Shown here one piece after another: positions 43,901 through 51,381 of a stretch of DNA of 64,000 bases. Both the position numbers and the translations under genes were made by a program. The DNA comes from Gordonibacter faecis (GTDB lineage: Bacteria; Actinomycetota; Coriobacteriia; Coriobacteriales; Eggerthellaceae). Location of the stretch: contig NZ_JASJEU010000024.1 in NCBI RefSeq assembly GCF_030077735.1, forward strand, positions 1-64,000. The letters run 5' to 3'. How positions within the stretch are numbered: the stretch's first letter is position 1; every line of letters starts with the position of its first letter. The notes below the pieces were generated by a model. It was not told the DNA's origin and did not search any database. It was given only the letters and a program-made list of their open reading frames with translations.

Positions 43901-46370
43901 GTAGAGGGCTCCGCTTTCATCTGAAGAAAACGCGGTGCTTTGAGGATCGACCACGAAGGCCTGAACGCGAGGATTACCTGTAAATGGATTACTATCAATT
44001 GAAGTCACCGATGCGGGAATACGTATGGTACCGGTGAGGTTGCACCAAGACAATGCTCCGGCACCAATAGTATTCAGCGTTTCGGGAAGTATTACGGAAT
44101 TCAAAGTGAGATTATTGCTAAGATCGAGGAAACCCTTTTTCGGTATTTCGGTCACAGTATATGTCTCGCCCGTTTCATCGGTCACCAGGGAAGGGATAAC
44201 AAGATCCCCCGATGGCCTTTTCGCCACGTCAGCGCTCATCGACACTGAAACTGTTTTAGCAACCTCATCCAGCACTGTGAATTTAAGTGTTTGACCAGAT
44301 GAAACTTCTCTTTCGAACCAACGATTATCGGCAAGCAAAGCAACATGACTTATTTGCTGAATGCCGACAGGAGTGAAGAGAGAATCTTCGCCGCTAAAAG
44401 TGTTCTGAGATGATGGCTCAACCGCCAACCTGGTGGCAGCGGCGACTTCCACGGTGCGGGCGGCGCGAGCGAGTTCTTGGTTGTTGAGGGTGAGGGTTGC
44501 GGTTACTTCGGAGGTGCCGGGAGCCTTGGCGGTTACGGTGCCGTCGGGGGCTACTGAGATTGGTTTGGCGGCGTAGGAGTAGGAGACTTCGCAGGGTTCG
44601 GGGACTTCGTGGTGGGCACCTTCGAAGAGGTTGGCGGACTGGTCTACCTCCAGGTAGAGGGGCTCTTCGGGGAGAGTGAGGCCGTAGGGCATGAGGTGGT
44701 TGTTGTTGGCTATGAGGCCCAGGTTCCAAGGGTAAGAGCCAGCTTCGTTGTAGGGGCAGTAGATGGAGAGGTTGGCGCAGCCGGCGAGAGTGTCATCGGC
44801 TACCTCGGGGGTGTTGAGGGCGACGATGCGAGTGAGCGCTTCGCAGGAAGCGAAGGCACGGAAGCCGATTGATTGCACACTGGCAGGGAGCCAAACATTC
44901 GAGAGCTCCGTGGCTTCGAAGGCGCGCTCATTGATGACTTGCAGGGAGTCGGGAAGACTTACGGTCGTAAGGTTGGCACAACCGGCAAAGGCGGCTTCAC
45001 CGATGGAGGTTATACTTGCAGGGAGCTTCACGTTGGTTAGTGAGCCGCGGTTGGCAAAGGCGTTTGCGGCAACAGTGCTCACGCGGTAGGACACGCCGTT
45101 AATCTCGGCGGATGCGGGAATCTCCACTTCATCAGCGGGATCTTCCCCACCTTCCCAAGCTACCGAAAGCGTGTAGTCATCAAGCAGGGTGTACACGAGG
45201 CCGCTTACGTCTTCGACGTCGGCTTCGGGGCGAGTTGTTGCTCCGGGTGCGGCAGGTTCGGCGAAGTGTTCGAAGCCCGCTTGCTCCCAGACGGCCTTAC
45301 TCTCCCCCGCTGGCAGCGCCACAACAGCCGCGGCTTTGACCTCTTCGGCAAACACCGTTGCGTTAATCTCGCTCACGTTCCCGAGTGCGGTGATCGAAGT
45401 CAGGTCTTTGCAGCCGGCGAGGGCATACTCGCCGATAGTTTCAGTCTCAGCAGGCAGCACGACGGCGTTCCCGATAGCCGGCGGGCAGGAAACTAAAGTC
45501 TTCAAGTCCTTCGTGAACAGCATCCCATTGAGTGTGGTAAATGCGGCGCTGCCATCCCCGGCAGTGAGTGAGGAGCCCATAAGACGACATCGGGACAATG
45601 CCAGGGCGGGAATGAATTGAGTTGAACCGGGGATGTTGGCAGCACCCTCCATGCCCTCGGGAATGAGCAGGAGACGCGAATAATCTTTGGTGAAGAGCAT
45701 GCCATCGTGCGAGGTGAACGCCTCGTTCTTGGCGCTCACGGTGATTGATTTGAGGGAAGCGCATCCAGCAACTGCGTCAGGATCAACCTCGCGCAGGGCT
45801 GCAGGAAGCGACACGGAAGTGAGTTCCGGACACTTCGCGAAGGCGTCCTTCCCAATGGCGGTAACCTCGTAGGTGTTGATGCCACTAGTGACGAATGCCG
45901 GAACCAGCAGGTCGCCCTTCGGCGGCGTTGCAGCCGACCCAATGAGTTTAGCCGTGTTGGTTGCCGTGTCGATTTCGAAAACAAGACCATCGCTCACGAT
46001 GGAAACAATGGACTCAGATGAGTCTTCGGGCAGAGGAACAGTACCTGCTACCTGGTTGGATGTGCTCGTAGAGCCCGCGTCCTGCGCAGGCGTGTTTTCA
46101 TTTTGAACGTTGTTGGAAGGTTGGTCGAGTGGGACCTGTTGGGAGAACTGAGCAGTATCACCGCTCGCGTTCGTCGAGGATTCAGTAGCACCCTCCGCGC
46201 CAGTGGCGTCAGAGGTTTTCGGGGCTATAGGCTCAGAAAGCCCCCCCCCCCCGGAGATTTTCAGATTCTGCAGAACCCGCGAAAGCAGGCAGCGTACCGG
46301 TCGTCAGGGCAAGCGCAAGCACCGATGCACACGCAACCCTGCCGAGCCGCAAAGCTCGACGATTCTTCAT
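37940..46370 (-). CDS. Giant secreted BspA-like LRR protein 4, phase OFF at G12
   Basis: The ATG at 46370 starts a signal peptide (RRALRLGRVACASVLALALT, cleaved after AFA). The 12-G tract leads to GAF-stop; 11 or 14 G would give about 2,810 residues. No start codon occurs in the body frame between the tract and residue 84 or so (ATG at 45997), so the signal-peptide start is the only sensible one. The body has the LRR cassette and Ig-like domain (about 44430-46200), a second LRR stretch (43440-44320) and an Ig-like segment (43130-43430). Four repeat units follow (about 42040-43140, 41050-41750, 39950-40790, 38600-39690) with InlB-type spacers such as GYKFTGWCTDETC. The C-terminus ends LTWTISPAA, close to genes 1 and 5. 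Its N-terminal cassette is a patchwork of stretches matching genes 2, 3 and 5. Confidence 0.85.
46241..46252 (-). repeat. G12 phase-variation tract of gene 4
   Basis: Twelve C on the plus strand. Signal frame 2 mod 3, body frame 1 mod 3: 11 or 14 G is ON, 12 is OFF. Confidence 0.9.
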
Positions 46371-46398
46371 TTCCCTTGTCCCTTTACTCCAAAAGCCA

Positions 46399-46473
46399 GT
46401 GCATTTCCCGATGCACATACCCCACAAATGCGGGATATGTTCGGCATAGTAGCACGCGCCAAGGGAATGTGAA
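46399..46473 (-). promoter_or_regulatory. Promoter and double-hairpin leader of gene 4
   Basis: -35 TTCACA (46468-46473), 16-bp spacer, extended -10 TGCTACTAT (hexamer 46446-46451). Hairpin A spans 46418-46437 and hairpin B 46399-46416. Confidence 0.75.
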
Positions 46474-46523
46474 GGGCGCCCTCGCTCCCCCATCACGAGA
46501 AGGAGTCAGGGCGCCCAAGGCGA

Positions 46524-46549
46524 TAACCGCAGGTAGAACATATTCCGCA
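46524..46549 (-). promoter_or_regulatory. Conserved upstream box of gene 4
   Basis: ATAACCGCAGGTAGAACATA followed by TTCCGC, identical to the gene 1 box, 50 bp upstream of the -35. Between box and -35 lies an inverted repeat AGGGCGCCC / GGGCGCCCT. Confidence 0.55.
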
Positions 46550-46612
46550 CATGCTTTGCAAAATACTTCTCAGCAAACCTACAAATTCACAGTTTCTTCA
46601 TAAGAAGCCAAC

Positions 46613-46641
46613 AACCCCGCGTCCCAGGAACACGCGAGGTT
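46613..46641 (-). terminator. Hairpin after the RHH toxin-antitoxin operon
   Basis: Minus-strand AACCTCGCGT and ACGCGGGGTT pair (one G-U) over a 9-base loop, followed by GTTGGCTT, 46 bp after the antitoxin stop. Confidence 0.5.
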
Positions 46642-46686
46642 GCAATCATCTTCGAATCAGTTATTACATAATCACAGCCATTTACC

Positions 46687-46962
46687 CTAAAGGCCGATGA
46701 GAGCCCTGTCCACAGCGTTACGCAGAAAGTCTGAGCGCGACTCGCCCTTCTGCTTCACTGCACGCTCGATAGCTGAAAGACGTGACTTCGGAAGCCGAAA
46801 AGATACGGTTTCCATGTCGTCGTCAGCGTACAACTTCGGGCGCCCCACGTGCGTCTCGGTCGTCAGTACCACACCAGGCAGTTCGTCTTTTTCGGCCGCC
46901 TCAGCAATAGCGTCCATCCATTCGTCGGTAACCACCGTTCCGTCTTTTTTCGTATAAGCCAT
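46687..46962 (-). CDS. Ribbon-helix-helix antitoxin-like protein
   Basis: A 91-residue protein. The C-terminal half reads METVSFRLPKSRLSAIERAV then KQKGESRSDFLRNAVDRALIG. This is a ribbon-helix-helix (CopG/MetJ-like) pattern: a short strand, then two helices with xSRSxFLRxAV. The N-terminal half (TKKDGTVVTDEWMDAIAEAA, EKDELPGVV) is likely the toxin-binding part. It follows the small toxin-like gene by 11 bp, so the order is toxin first and antitoxin second, as in BrnT/BrnA modules. It probably represses the operon promoter at 47264-47292. The class is well supported; the exact family is not identified. Confidence 0.75.
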   Translation of the reverse strand: MAYTKKDGTVVTDEWMDAIAEAAEKDELPGVVLTTETHVGRPKLYADDDMETVSFRLPKSRLSAIERAVKQKGESRSDFLRNAVDRALIGL

Positions 46963-46973
46963 GGCGAACCTCC

Positions 46974-47228
46974 CTACAGCATATCCAGTTCAGCGAGAAG
47001 CTTTTTAGTTGGTGGCGTAAGCGCATGGAAGATCACTGTGTCGCCACGATCGTCGAACGCTATCATTTCAAGCGGCTTCCCGCTTGATGAAACACCCACG
47101 GCCACCAAATATGGCTTATCGCCATCCAATCTGAACTGCGTCTTTAAGCGCCATTCCCACGCGCTCACCACCTCAGCTTTGGTCAGATCCGGGTGCCTCT
47201 CGGTAACACGATCCAGAACAATGACCAT
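46974..47228 (-). CDS. Putative toxin partner of the RHH antitoxin
   Basis: An 84-residue protein encoded before an RHH antitoxin. It starts MVIVLDRVTERHPDLTKAEV, continues with VSAWEWRLKTQFRLDG and YLVAVGVSSSGKPLEMIAFD, and ends DTVIFHALTPPTKKLLAELD. A small alpha/beta protein whose late histidine and PPTKK segment recall uncharacterised actinobacterial proteins paired with RHH genes. A BrnT-like RNase role is possible but unproven. The ATG at 47228 has AAAGGAGG upstream at a rather long ten bases. The -35/-10 at 47264-47292 precedes it. Confidence 0.6.
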   Translation of the reverse strand: MVIVLDRVTERHPDLTKAEVVSAWEWRLKTQFRLDGDKPYLVAVGVSSSGKPLEMIAFDDRGDTVIFHALTPPTKKLLAELDML

Positions 47229-47263
47229 GCGCGGTGCGCCTCCTTTCGCAATTTTGCAATACG

Positions 47264-47292
47264 AAGATAATACAAAATAGAAGGCGCGTCAA
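47264..47292 (-). promoter_or_regulatory. Promoter of the RHH toxin-antitoxin operon
   Basis: Minus-strand TTGACG (47287-47292), a 17-bp spacer and TATCTT (47264-47269), about 35 bp before the toxin ATG. Repeated TTGCAAAATTGC lies just downstream and could bind the antitoxin. Confidence 0.7.
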
Positions 47293-47345
47293 ATGAGCTG
47301 ATAAGCTAGCTATTCACGCGCGCCTCAAGTTCCTTGCTGGACGCG

Positions 47346-47391
47346 TTAAAAAGCCCCTCCCACCTTCAAGACTAACTAGCGGGAGGGGCTT
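47346..47391 (-). terminator. Terminator after the giant-gene relic
   Basis: An 11-bp perfect stem, AAGCCCCTCCC and GGGAGGGGCTT, then TTTTTAA on the minus strand. It lies four bases beyond the relic's stop codon, as expected for the original gene's terminator. Confidence 0.8.
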
Positions 47392-47394
47392 GCT

Positions 47395-47467
47395 TTAGTT
47401 CACTATTTCGAAGGTAAAGGCTACGTCGGCTAGGCCGGGAGAAAAACCATCTCTATAGAAGATGATA
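47395..47467 (-). pseudogene. 3' relic of a sixth giant LRR gene
   Basis: On the minus strand the DNA encodes IIFYRDGFSPGLADVAFTFE then IVN and a stop. Gene 2 ends with VIFYRDGFSTGLADITFTFE then IAN. By eye, about 61 of 72 bases match the last bases of gene 2 (19625-19696), after which similarity stops abruptly. It is followed by a good terminator. The rest of the gene is missing, so this marks a deletion or a recombination break. Confidence 0.85.
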
Positions 47468-47534
47468 AAGCATCCCGCACATAGCCAACGCTTGAAGCCA
47501 CATAGCGCTCTTCAACCTCAACACAAGACACCGA

Positions 47535-47560
47535 AGGCCGCACCATATAGGCGCGGCCCT
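47535..47560 (-). terminator. Hairpin after the Pro/Gly-rich gene
   Basis: GGCCGC and GCGGCC pair over an 11-base loop; on the minus strand TTCGGTGTCTTG follows. It lies about 10 bp after the stop at 47571 and may end the molybdenum-enzyme operon. Confidence 0.5.
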
Positions 47561-47570
47561 TTCATGGCCA

Positions 47571-47870
47571 TTAGCTTAAAGGCGCTGGTGGCACCTTGGG
47601 CACAACAGGCTTCTTTGCAGCGGAGCCTGCGCCGGTCACCACAACCACGTCGCTGCCAGTACCGCCCGGCATACGCGACACGCCCTCCCCCGCTGAAGCT
47701 GGTACCGCCGGCTCCTTCGGCACGCTCGGAACCTTTGGCGTCCCGGGCGCTTCCGGGGCTCCCGGAGCCACAGGTGTCCCTGGAGCTGCCGGCGCACCTG
47801 GCGCCCCGGGAACCCCTGCCGCCGCGGTGCCCTTCTCGTCAAGATCGACTGATGGTGGCCTAAAGCACAT
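47571..47870 (-). CDS. Small Pro/Gly/Ala-rich, collagen-like protein (MCFRPP start)
   Basis: About 99 residues of unknown function. It starts MCFRPPSVDLDEKG, then GTAAAGVPGAPGAPAAPGTP and a run of xPGxP triplets, followed by KVPSVPKEPAVPASAGEG and a GGTGSDVVVVTGAG segment. I choose the ATG at 47870, six bases after AAAGGA; the longer frame starts in poor context. Short proteins beginning MCFRP occur in anaerobes, often with a zinc ribbon that is absent here; that comparison is from memory. Low complexity and GC-rich codons make it less certain as a protein, but the ribosome site is good. It lies 35 bp after the MFS gene, so it is probably in the same transcript. Confidence 0.55.
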   Translation of the reverse strand: MCFRPPSVDLDEKGTAAAGVPGAPGAPAAPGTPVAPGAPEAPGTPKVPSVPKEPAVPASAGEGVSRMPGGTGSDVVVVTGAGSAAKKPVVPKVPPAPLS

Positions 47871-47905
47871 GATGTATCCTTTCTCTCTGCGTTCCACGCA
47901 AGGGC

Positions 47906-49102
47906 TCAGCCCCGCGCGGCCAATCGAAAAGCCGCTGTCTTAACGGCGAACACCAACACGGCGATAGCCATCAGGACGAACGACGGTACTAAAATGAGGT
48001 CGGCACCATAGCCCACACCAAACAACGCAACGAGCCATGATCCAACGACCGGGTTAAAGAAGTTGCCAAACCCTTGGAGTGCTCCGGCGATAGCGATAAC
48101 CGAGGCTTGCGACACCGGCCGACAAAGCTCCGTTATCCGCATAACGTACGCGGGCCACACAATTCCCACTCCCGCGCCCGCCACCACCATACCCATGTAC
48201 ACCCATACCTCCGACGCGCCCAGAACAACGCAAAGGAAGCCCACACCCATAACAAGCCACGAGCACGGTATGACGTAATAGCCGAGGCGCTTCTTGAGCC
48301 AGCCGTAGAAGAATGCTCCACCTGCCGCGCCAATCATCTGCAGCGACAGTGCATTGCCCGATACCGCAGCAGTGCCAATGCCACCTTGCTCCACAAACAA
48401 CGACAGGTTGGACGTGACCAGCGTGGCAAAGAGATTGCCCACGAAGTACACGGCCACCTCTACCCACACAATACCCCTTACACTACCAAGCATCTCCGCA
48501 GCAGATGGCTTACCACCATCGCCACCCTTCACCATAGGTATCTTGGGCAACAGGAGCAGCACGAGTACAAGTGACACCAACCCCACACCGTACCCGAGAA
48601 AGCTGAGATGCCAGTCGGTCACCGCGAATTGCCCGCCGATGAAAATCATCACCGTACAGCCAAGCGCGCCTACCGTCATGTTCCATCCCATCATGTTCTC
48701 GCGCATCTGACCCTGATAGAGACGCGGAATGATGGAATCGCACGCTGGCAACGTGAGTCCTGCCCCCACACCCAAAACAACGCGACACATCAAAATCGCC
48801 GGGAATGAGGTTAAAAGCGCCGGCGCCATGCCGCCCAGTACGAACAGGCACAACCCCACAATCACAAGCGTACGAGGATTGATGCGACTCGCCAGCCAAC
48901 CATACAACAGTGCTACGAGGCAGCAGGTTAAACTCGGAAGCGTAACGAGCAGCTGCACTGTCGAGGTTGCGATATCCGGGTAGGTCTCACAAATGGATGC
49001 GATGGCCGGCGATATGCACGCTGAGGCGGAATCTTGCAGCCCAATGGCCAATACCGGAATAGCGAGCACCACCGGGTTCATTTCGGCATAGTTCTTCTTC
49101 AC
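47906..49102 (-). CDS. MFS transporter (12-helix carrier)
   Basis: A 398-residue membrane carrier of the major facilitator superfamily. Hydrophobic segments run through the whole length. The loop-2/3 motif appears as YGWLASRINPRTLVIVGLCL near residue 70. The later half has GWLKKRLGYYVIPCSWLVMG near residue 270, the repeated equivalent. The central loop (PMVKGGDGGKPSAAE) is cytoplasmic. I take the GTG at 49102, preceded by AGAGGGGG, as start. It is the second MFS gene in the operon, 166 bp after the first with hairpins between. The substrate is unknown; context suggests an aromatic or phenolic compound or its product. Confidence 0.85.
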   Translation of the reverse strand: MKKNYAEMNPVVLAIPVLAIGLQDSASACISPAIASICETYPDIATSTVQLLVTLPSLTCCLVALLYGWLASRINPRTLVIVGLCLFVLGGMAPALLTSFPAILMCRVVLGVGAGLTLPACDSIIPRLYQGQMRENMMGWNMTVGALGCTVMIFIGGQFAVTDWHLSFLGYGVGLVSLVLVLLLLPKIPMVKGGDGGKPSAAEMLGSVRGIVWVEVAVYFVGNLFATLVTSNLSLFVEQGGIGTAAVSGNALSLQMIGAAGGAFFYGWLKKRLGYYVIPCSWLVMGVGFLCVVLGASEVWVYMGMVVAGAGVGIVWPAYVMRITELCRPVSQASVIAIAGALQGFGNFFNPVVGSWLVALFGVGYGADLILVPSFVLMAIAVLVFAVKTAAFRLAARG

Positions 49103-49199
49103 GGTTCACCCCCTCTGTGAAACGTCGCGCCAACGATAGCGCGAAAGACCCTTCCTACGCGAACCCCTCAGCCTTCGGCGGGGGGCTTACGAACGGCCG

Positions 49200-49232
49200 G
49201 GGGAAGGGACCGACGCCGCGTAACCCTTCCCC
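49200..49232 (-). terminator. Hairpin between the two MFS genes
   Basis: GGGGAAGGG (49200-49208) and CCCTTCCCC (49224-49232) pair over a 15-base loop. There is no T-run. It may partly uncouple the last two genes from the operon. Confidence 0.4.
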
Positions 49233-49268
49233 TCGGCATCTGACGTCCCTTCCACCATCTGCGGTTTA

Positions 49269-50555
49269 TCAGCGATCGGCCACGTCGGGACGTACAGGAA
49301 GCACCTTGCGCCGCATGTAGACAGACCCAAGAATGGCAAACACGAGCGACGCTATAGCGAAGCCCACCACCATGGGCACGCAGGCACCCCAGTCGCCGCC
49401 CGCAGCATCCACAAACATGCTAGGCAACGTAGTGGAGAGCGCACCGCCCAGGTTTGCACCGATCATGAGTACACCAATAGCCATGGACAACACCTGCGGG
49501 CGCTTGATAGCGTCGGGCACGAGCGCGAAGCCCACCGGCATGTTGAACTGAGTGACTGCGGTGTAGAAGATGATGAACGGGGCCACAATGGCAGCGGTCA
49601 TGCTGAACTGGAACGAGAAGCACACGATGCTGATGACAGCCACCACACACAGCAAGATGCCGCGATTTCGCACCTTCGTGCGGTTGATGACCCAGCCAAC
49701 AGCCACGCTACCCACGATGCCACCAAGCGTGCCGAGCGACACAATATTGTTAGCGGTTGCCGGGTCAAGACCAAGGCCTGTCTGCAGGTAGGTCGGATAA
49801 AGCCCGGTCAAGCACCCGCAGCCTACGGCCACACAGCAAAGCGACGCGGAGAATAACCACACAGCGGGTTCCTTCAAGCCGTCGAGCACAGACACCTTCT
49901 CCTGCGGGACCTGAGTGCTCTGTGCATTCGCTCCCTCAGACACGTCTTCACCCACCGTATCGAGTCCCACACGACGCGGATCTTTGACGAACGCAATGAA
50001 AGCCACAAGCAGCACTGCTTGAATGACGGCGATAGCCACCCATTCGCCGCGCCAGCCAAACGAGGGAACAAGCAGGTTCGCCAATTGCGCCACGATGAGC
50101 TGCGCCACGCTCACCCAGATGACCCAGATTCCGTTGGGGAGGCCGCGCTTTTCGGTAGTGAAGTATGCTGACACAATAGCCACGCTCACCATGGACATAC
50201 AGCCGTACGAGATACCCTCAAGGAAGCGAGTACCCAAAAGCACCCAAAAGTTTGGAGCGATCGCACCGATCACGTTCTCGATGATGCCCGAAGCAACCAC
50301 GATAATGCCAAACGTCTTAGGCCCGAGCTTCTGCATAACAGCGCCCGCCGGAATGGCCGTAAAGATACAAGTGAAGCCCACAACGGACATGAGTAGGCCC
50401 GCCTCAGTGATGGACACACCGAACTCCCCCATAATGTTCGGCATGTTTACCGGCACCTTGAACATACCCATTGCAATAGTGATACCCGTCAGAAACACTA
50501 CGGCGAACTGCAGCCAGCTTGTGGCGCTGTTCAGCTTAATGGTAGGCTGAGTCAT
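49269..50555 (-). CDS. MFS transporter, aromatic-compound type by context
   Basis: A 428-residue carrier with about 12 membrane segments. The first helix includes FAVVFLTGITIAMGMFKVPV; the loop-2/3 region is AGAVMQKLGPKTFGIIVVAS near residue 72. The central cytoplasmic loop (about residues 195-225) is polar and acidic, and the second-half counterpart is VGWVINRTKVRNRGILL. AAAGGAAG precedes the ATG at 50555. It follows the Fe-S subunit gene by 12 bp, so it belongs with the molybdenum enzyme and probably imports its substrate or exports its product. The sequence does not tell which. Confidence 0.88.
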   Translation of the reverse strand: MTQPTIKLNSATSWLQFAVVFLTGITIAMGMFKVPVNMPNIMGEFGVSITEAGLLMSVVGFTCIFTAIPAGAVMQKLGPKTFGIIVVASGIIENVIGAIAPNFWVLLGTRFLEGISYGCMSMVSVAIVSAYFTTEKRGLPNGIWVIWVSVAQLIVAQLANLLVPSFGWRGEWVAIAVIQAVLLVAFIAFVKDPRRVGLDTVGEDVSEGANAQSTQVPQEKVSVLDGLKEPAVWLFSASLCCVAVGCGCLTGLYPTYLQTGLGLDPATANNIVSLGTLGGIVGSVAVGWVINRTKVRNRGILLCVVAVISIVCFSFQFSMTAAIVAPFIIFYTAVTQFNMPVGFALVPDAIKRPQVLSMAIGVLMIGANLGGALSTTLPSMFVDAAGGDWGACVPMVVGFAIASLVFAILGSVYMRRKVLPVRPDVADR

Positions 50556-50567
50556 GATGCTTCCTTT

Positions 50568-51380
50568 CTATGCCTCTTGCGCTTTATCCAGCGGGAAGTC
50601 GCCGACGTTCAGGCTTTCCGCCACATCAATGGTCCGCTCCAAACTCTTGAAACCATCAGCCTCGATGACAAGGCGATATGCTCCCGGCTGCAAATGCCAG
50701 AACCAGAAGTCGCCAAAGCCGTCCGTTACAGTAGTGCATTCGTTGCCCGTCGCATCAACGAGTGCGACCCGCGCGCCTTCGATGATCAGATCCGCGGCGG
50801 GGTCCCACACCTCGCCCGACACAAACAGGCCGAACGGGTTGAGGTAACAGACGCGCGGCGCAGTGCCTTCCACGTCAAACGCATCAGTTGCGCAGGCCAA
50901 CTCCTCCGCGAACTCTTCTTCCTCACCGAAGCGCAGAGCACCCGTCGCGCAAGCCTCTACACAGTGAGGCAACTCGCCTTGATCAACACGGTGTGCGCAG
51001 CCCGTGCACTTCTGGGGCAACTGAAGTTCTTCGTTCCAGTAAATGGCACCATAGGGACAGGCATCCACGAGCTCACGCTTGCCCTGCGCCTTCTCGGGAT
51101 CTACGATGATCAAGCCGTCGTCGCGCCGATAGACCGCTTCGGGCGCCGCAGCTATACACGGTGCGTCGGCACAGTGGCGACAGAGGGTCGGACGGTACTC
51201 CACGCGCACCTTCGGCACCTGGCCGTGCACCTTCTCCTCCATCTTCAACCAGAAATGGCCAGTGTTGGGCTGGGGCTTGGCGTAGGGCGCCCAGTCGTTT
51301 TCCACGTTCTCGTCTTTGCAGGCAAGCTGACAGCCGTAGCAGCCATTACATTTGCCCAGATCAATGACCCATGTTTTCAT
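50568..51380 (-). CDS. Fe-S electron-transfer subunit with C-terminal Cna/transthyretin-like domain
   Basis: The small subunit of the adjacent molybdenum enzyme, 270 residues. The first cluster motif is CNGCYGCQLAC at residues 11-21. CRHCADAPC, DACPYGAIYW, CTGCAHRVD and CVEACATGAL give further cysteine groups, enough for several [4Fe-4S] clusters. After residue 190 comes a beta-sandwich (LIIEGARVALVDATGNECTT, VTDGFGDFWFWHLQPGAYRL), a carboxypeptidase-regulatory or transthyretin-like fold. This domain order matches the small subunit of Pelobacter pyrogallol-phloroglucinol transhydroxylase and is unusual among DMSO-reductase partners. The ATG at 51380 lies one base after the stop of the large subunit, with AGGAGG inside that gene, so translation is coupled. 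No signal peptide is present. Confidence 0.9.
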   Translation of the reverse strand: MKTWVIDLGKCNGCYGCQLACKDENVENDWAPYAKPQPNTGHFWLKMEEKVHGQVPKVRVEYRPTLCRHCADAPCIAAAPEAVYRRDDGLIIVDPEKAQGKRELVDACPYGAIYWNEELQLPQKCTGCAHRVDQGELPHCVEACATGALRFGEEEEFAEELACATDAFDVEGTAPRVCYLNPFGLFVSGEVWDPAADLIIEGARVALVDATGNECTTVTDGFGDFWFWHLQPGAYRLVIEADGFKSLERTIDVAESLNVGDFPLDKAQEA

Positions 51381-51381
51381 G

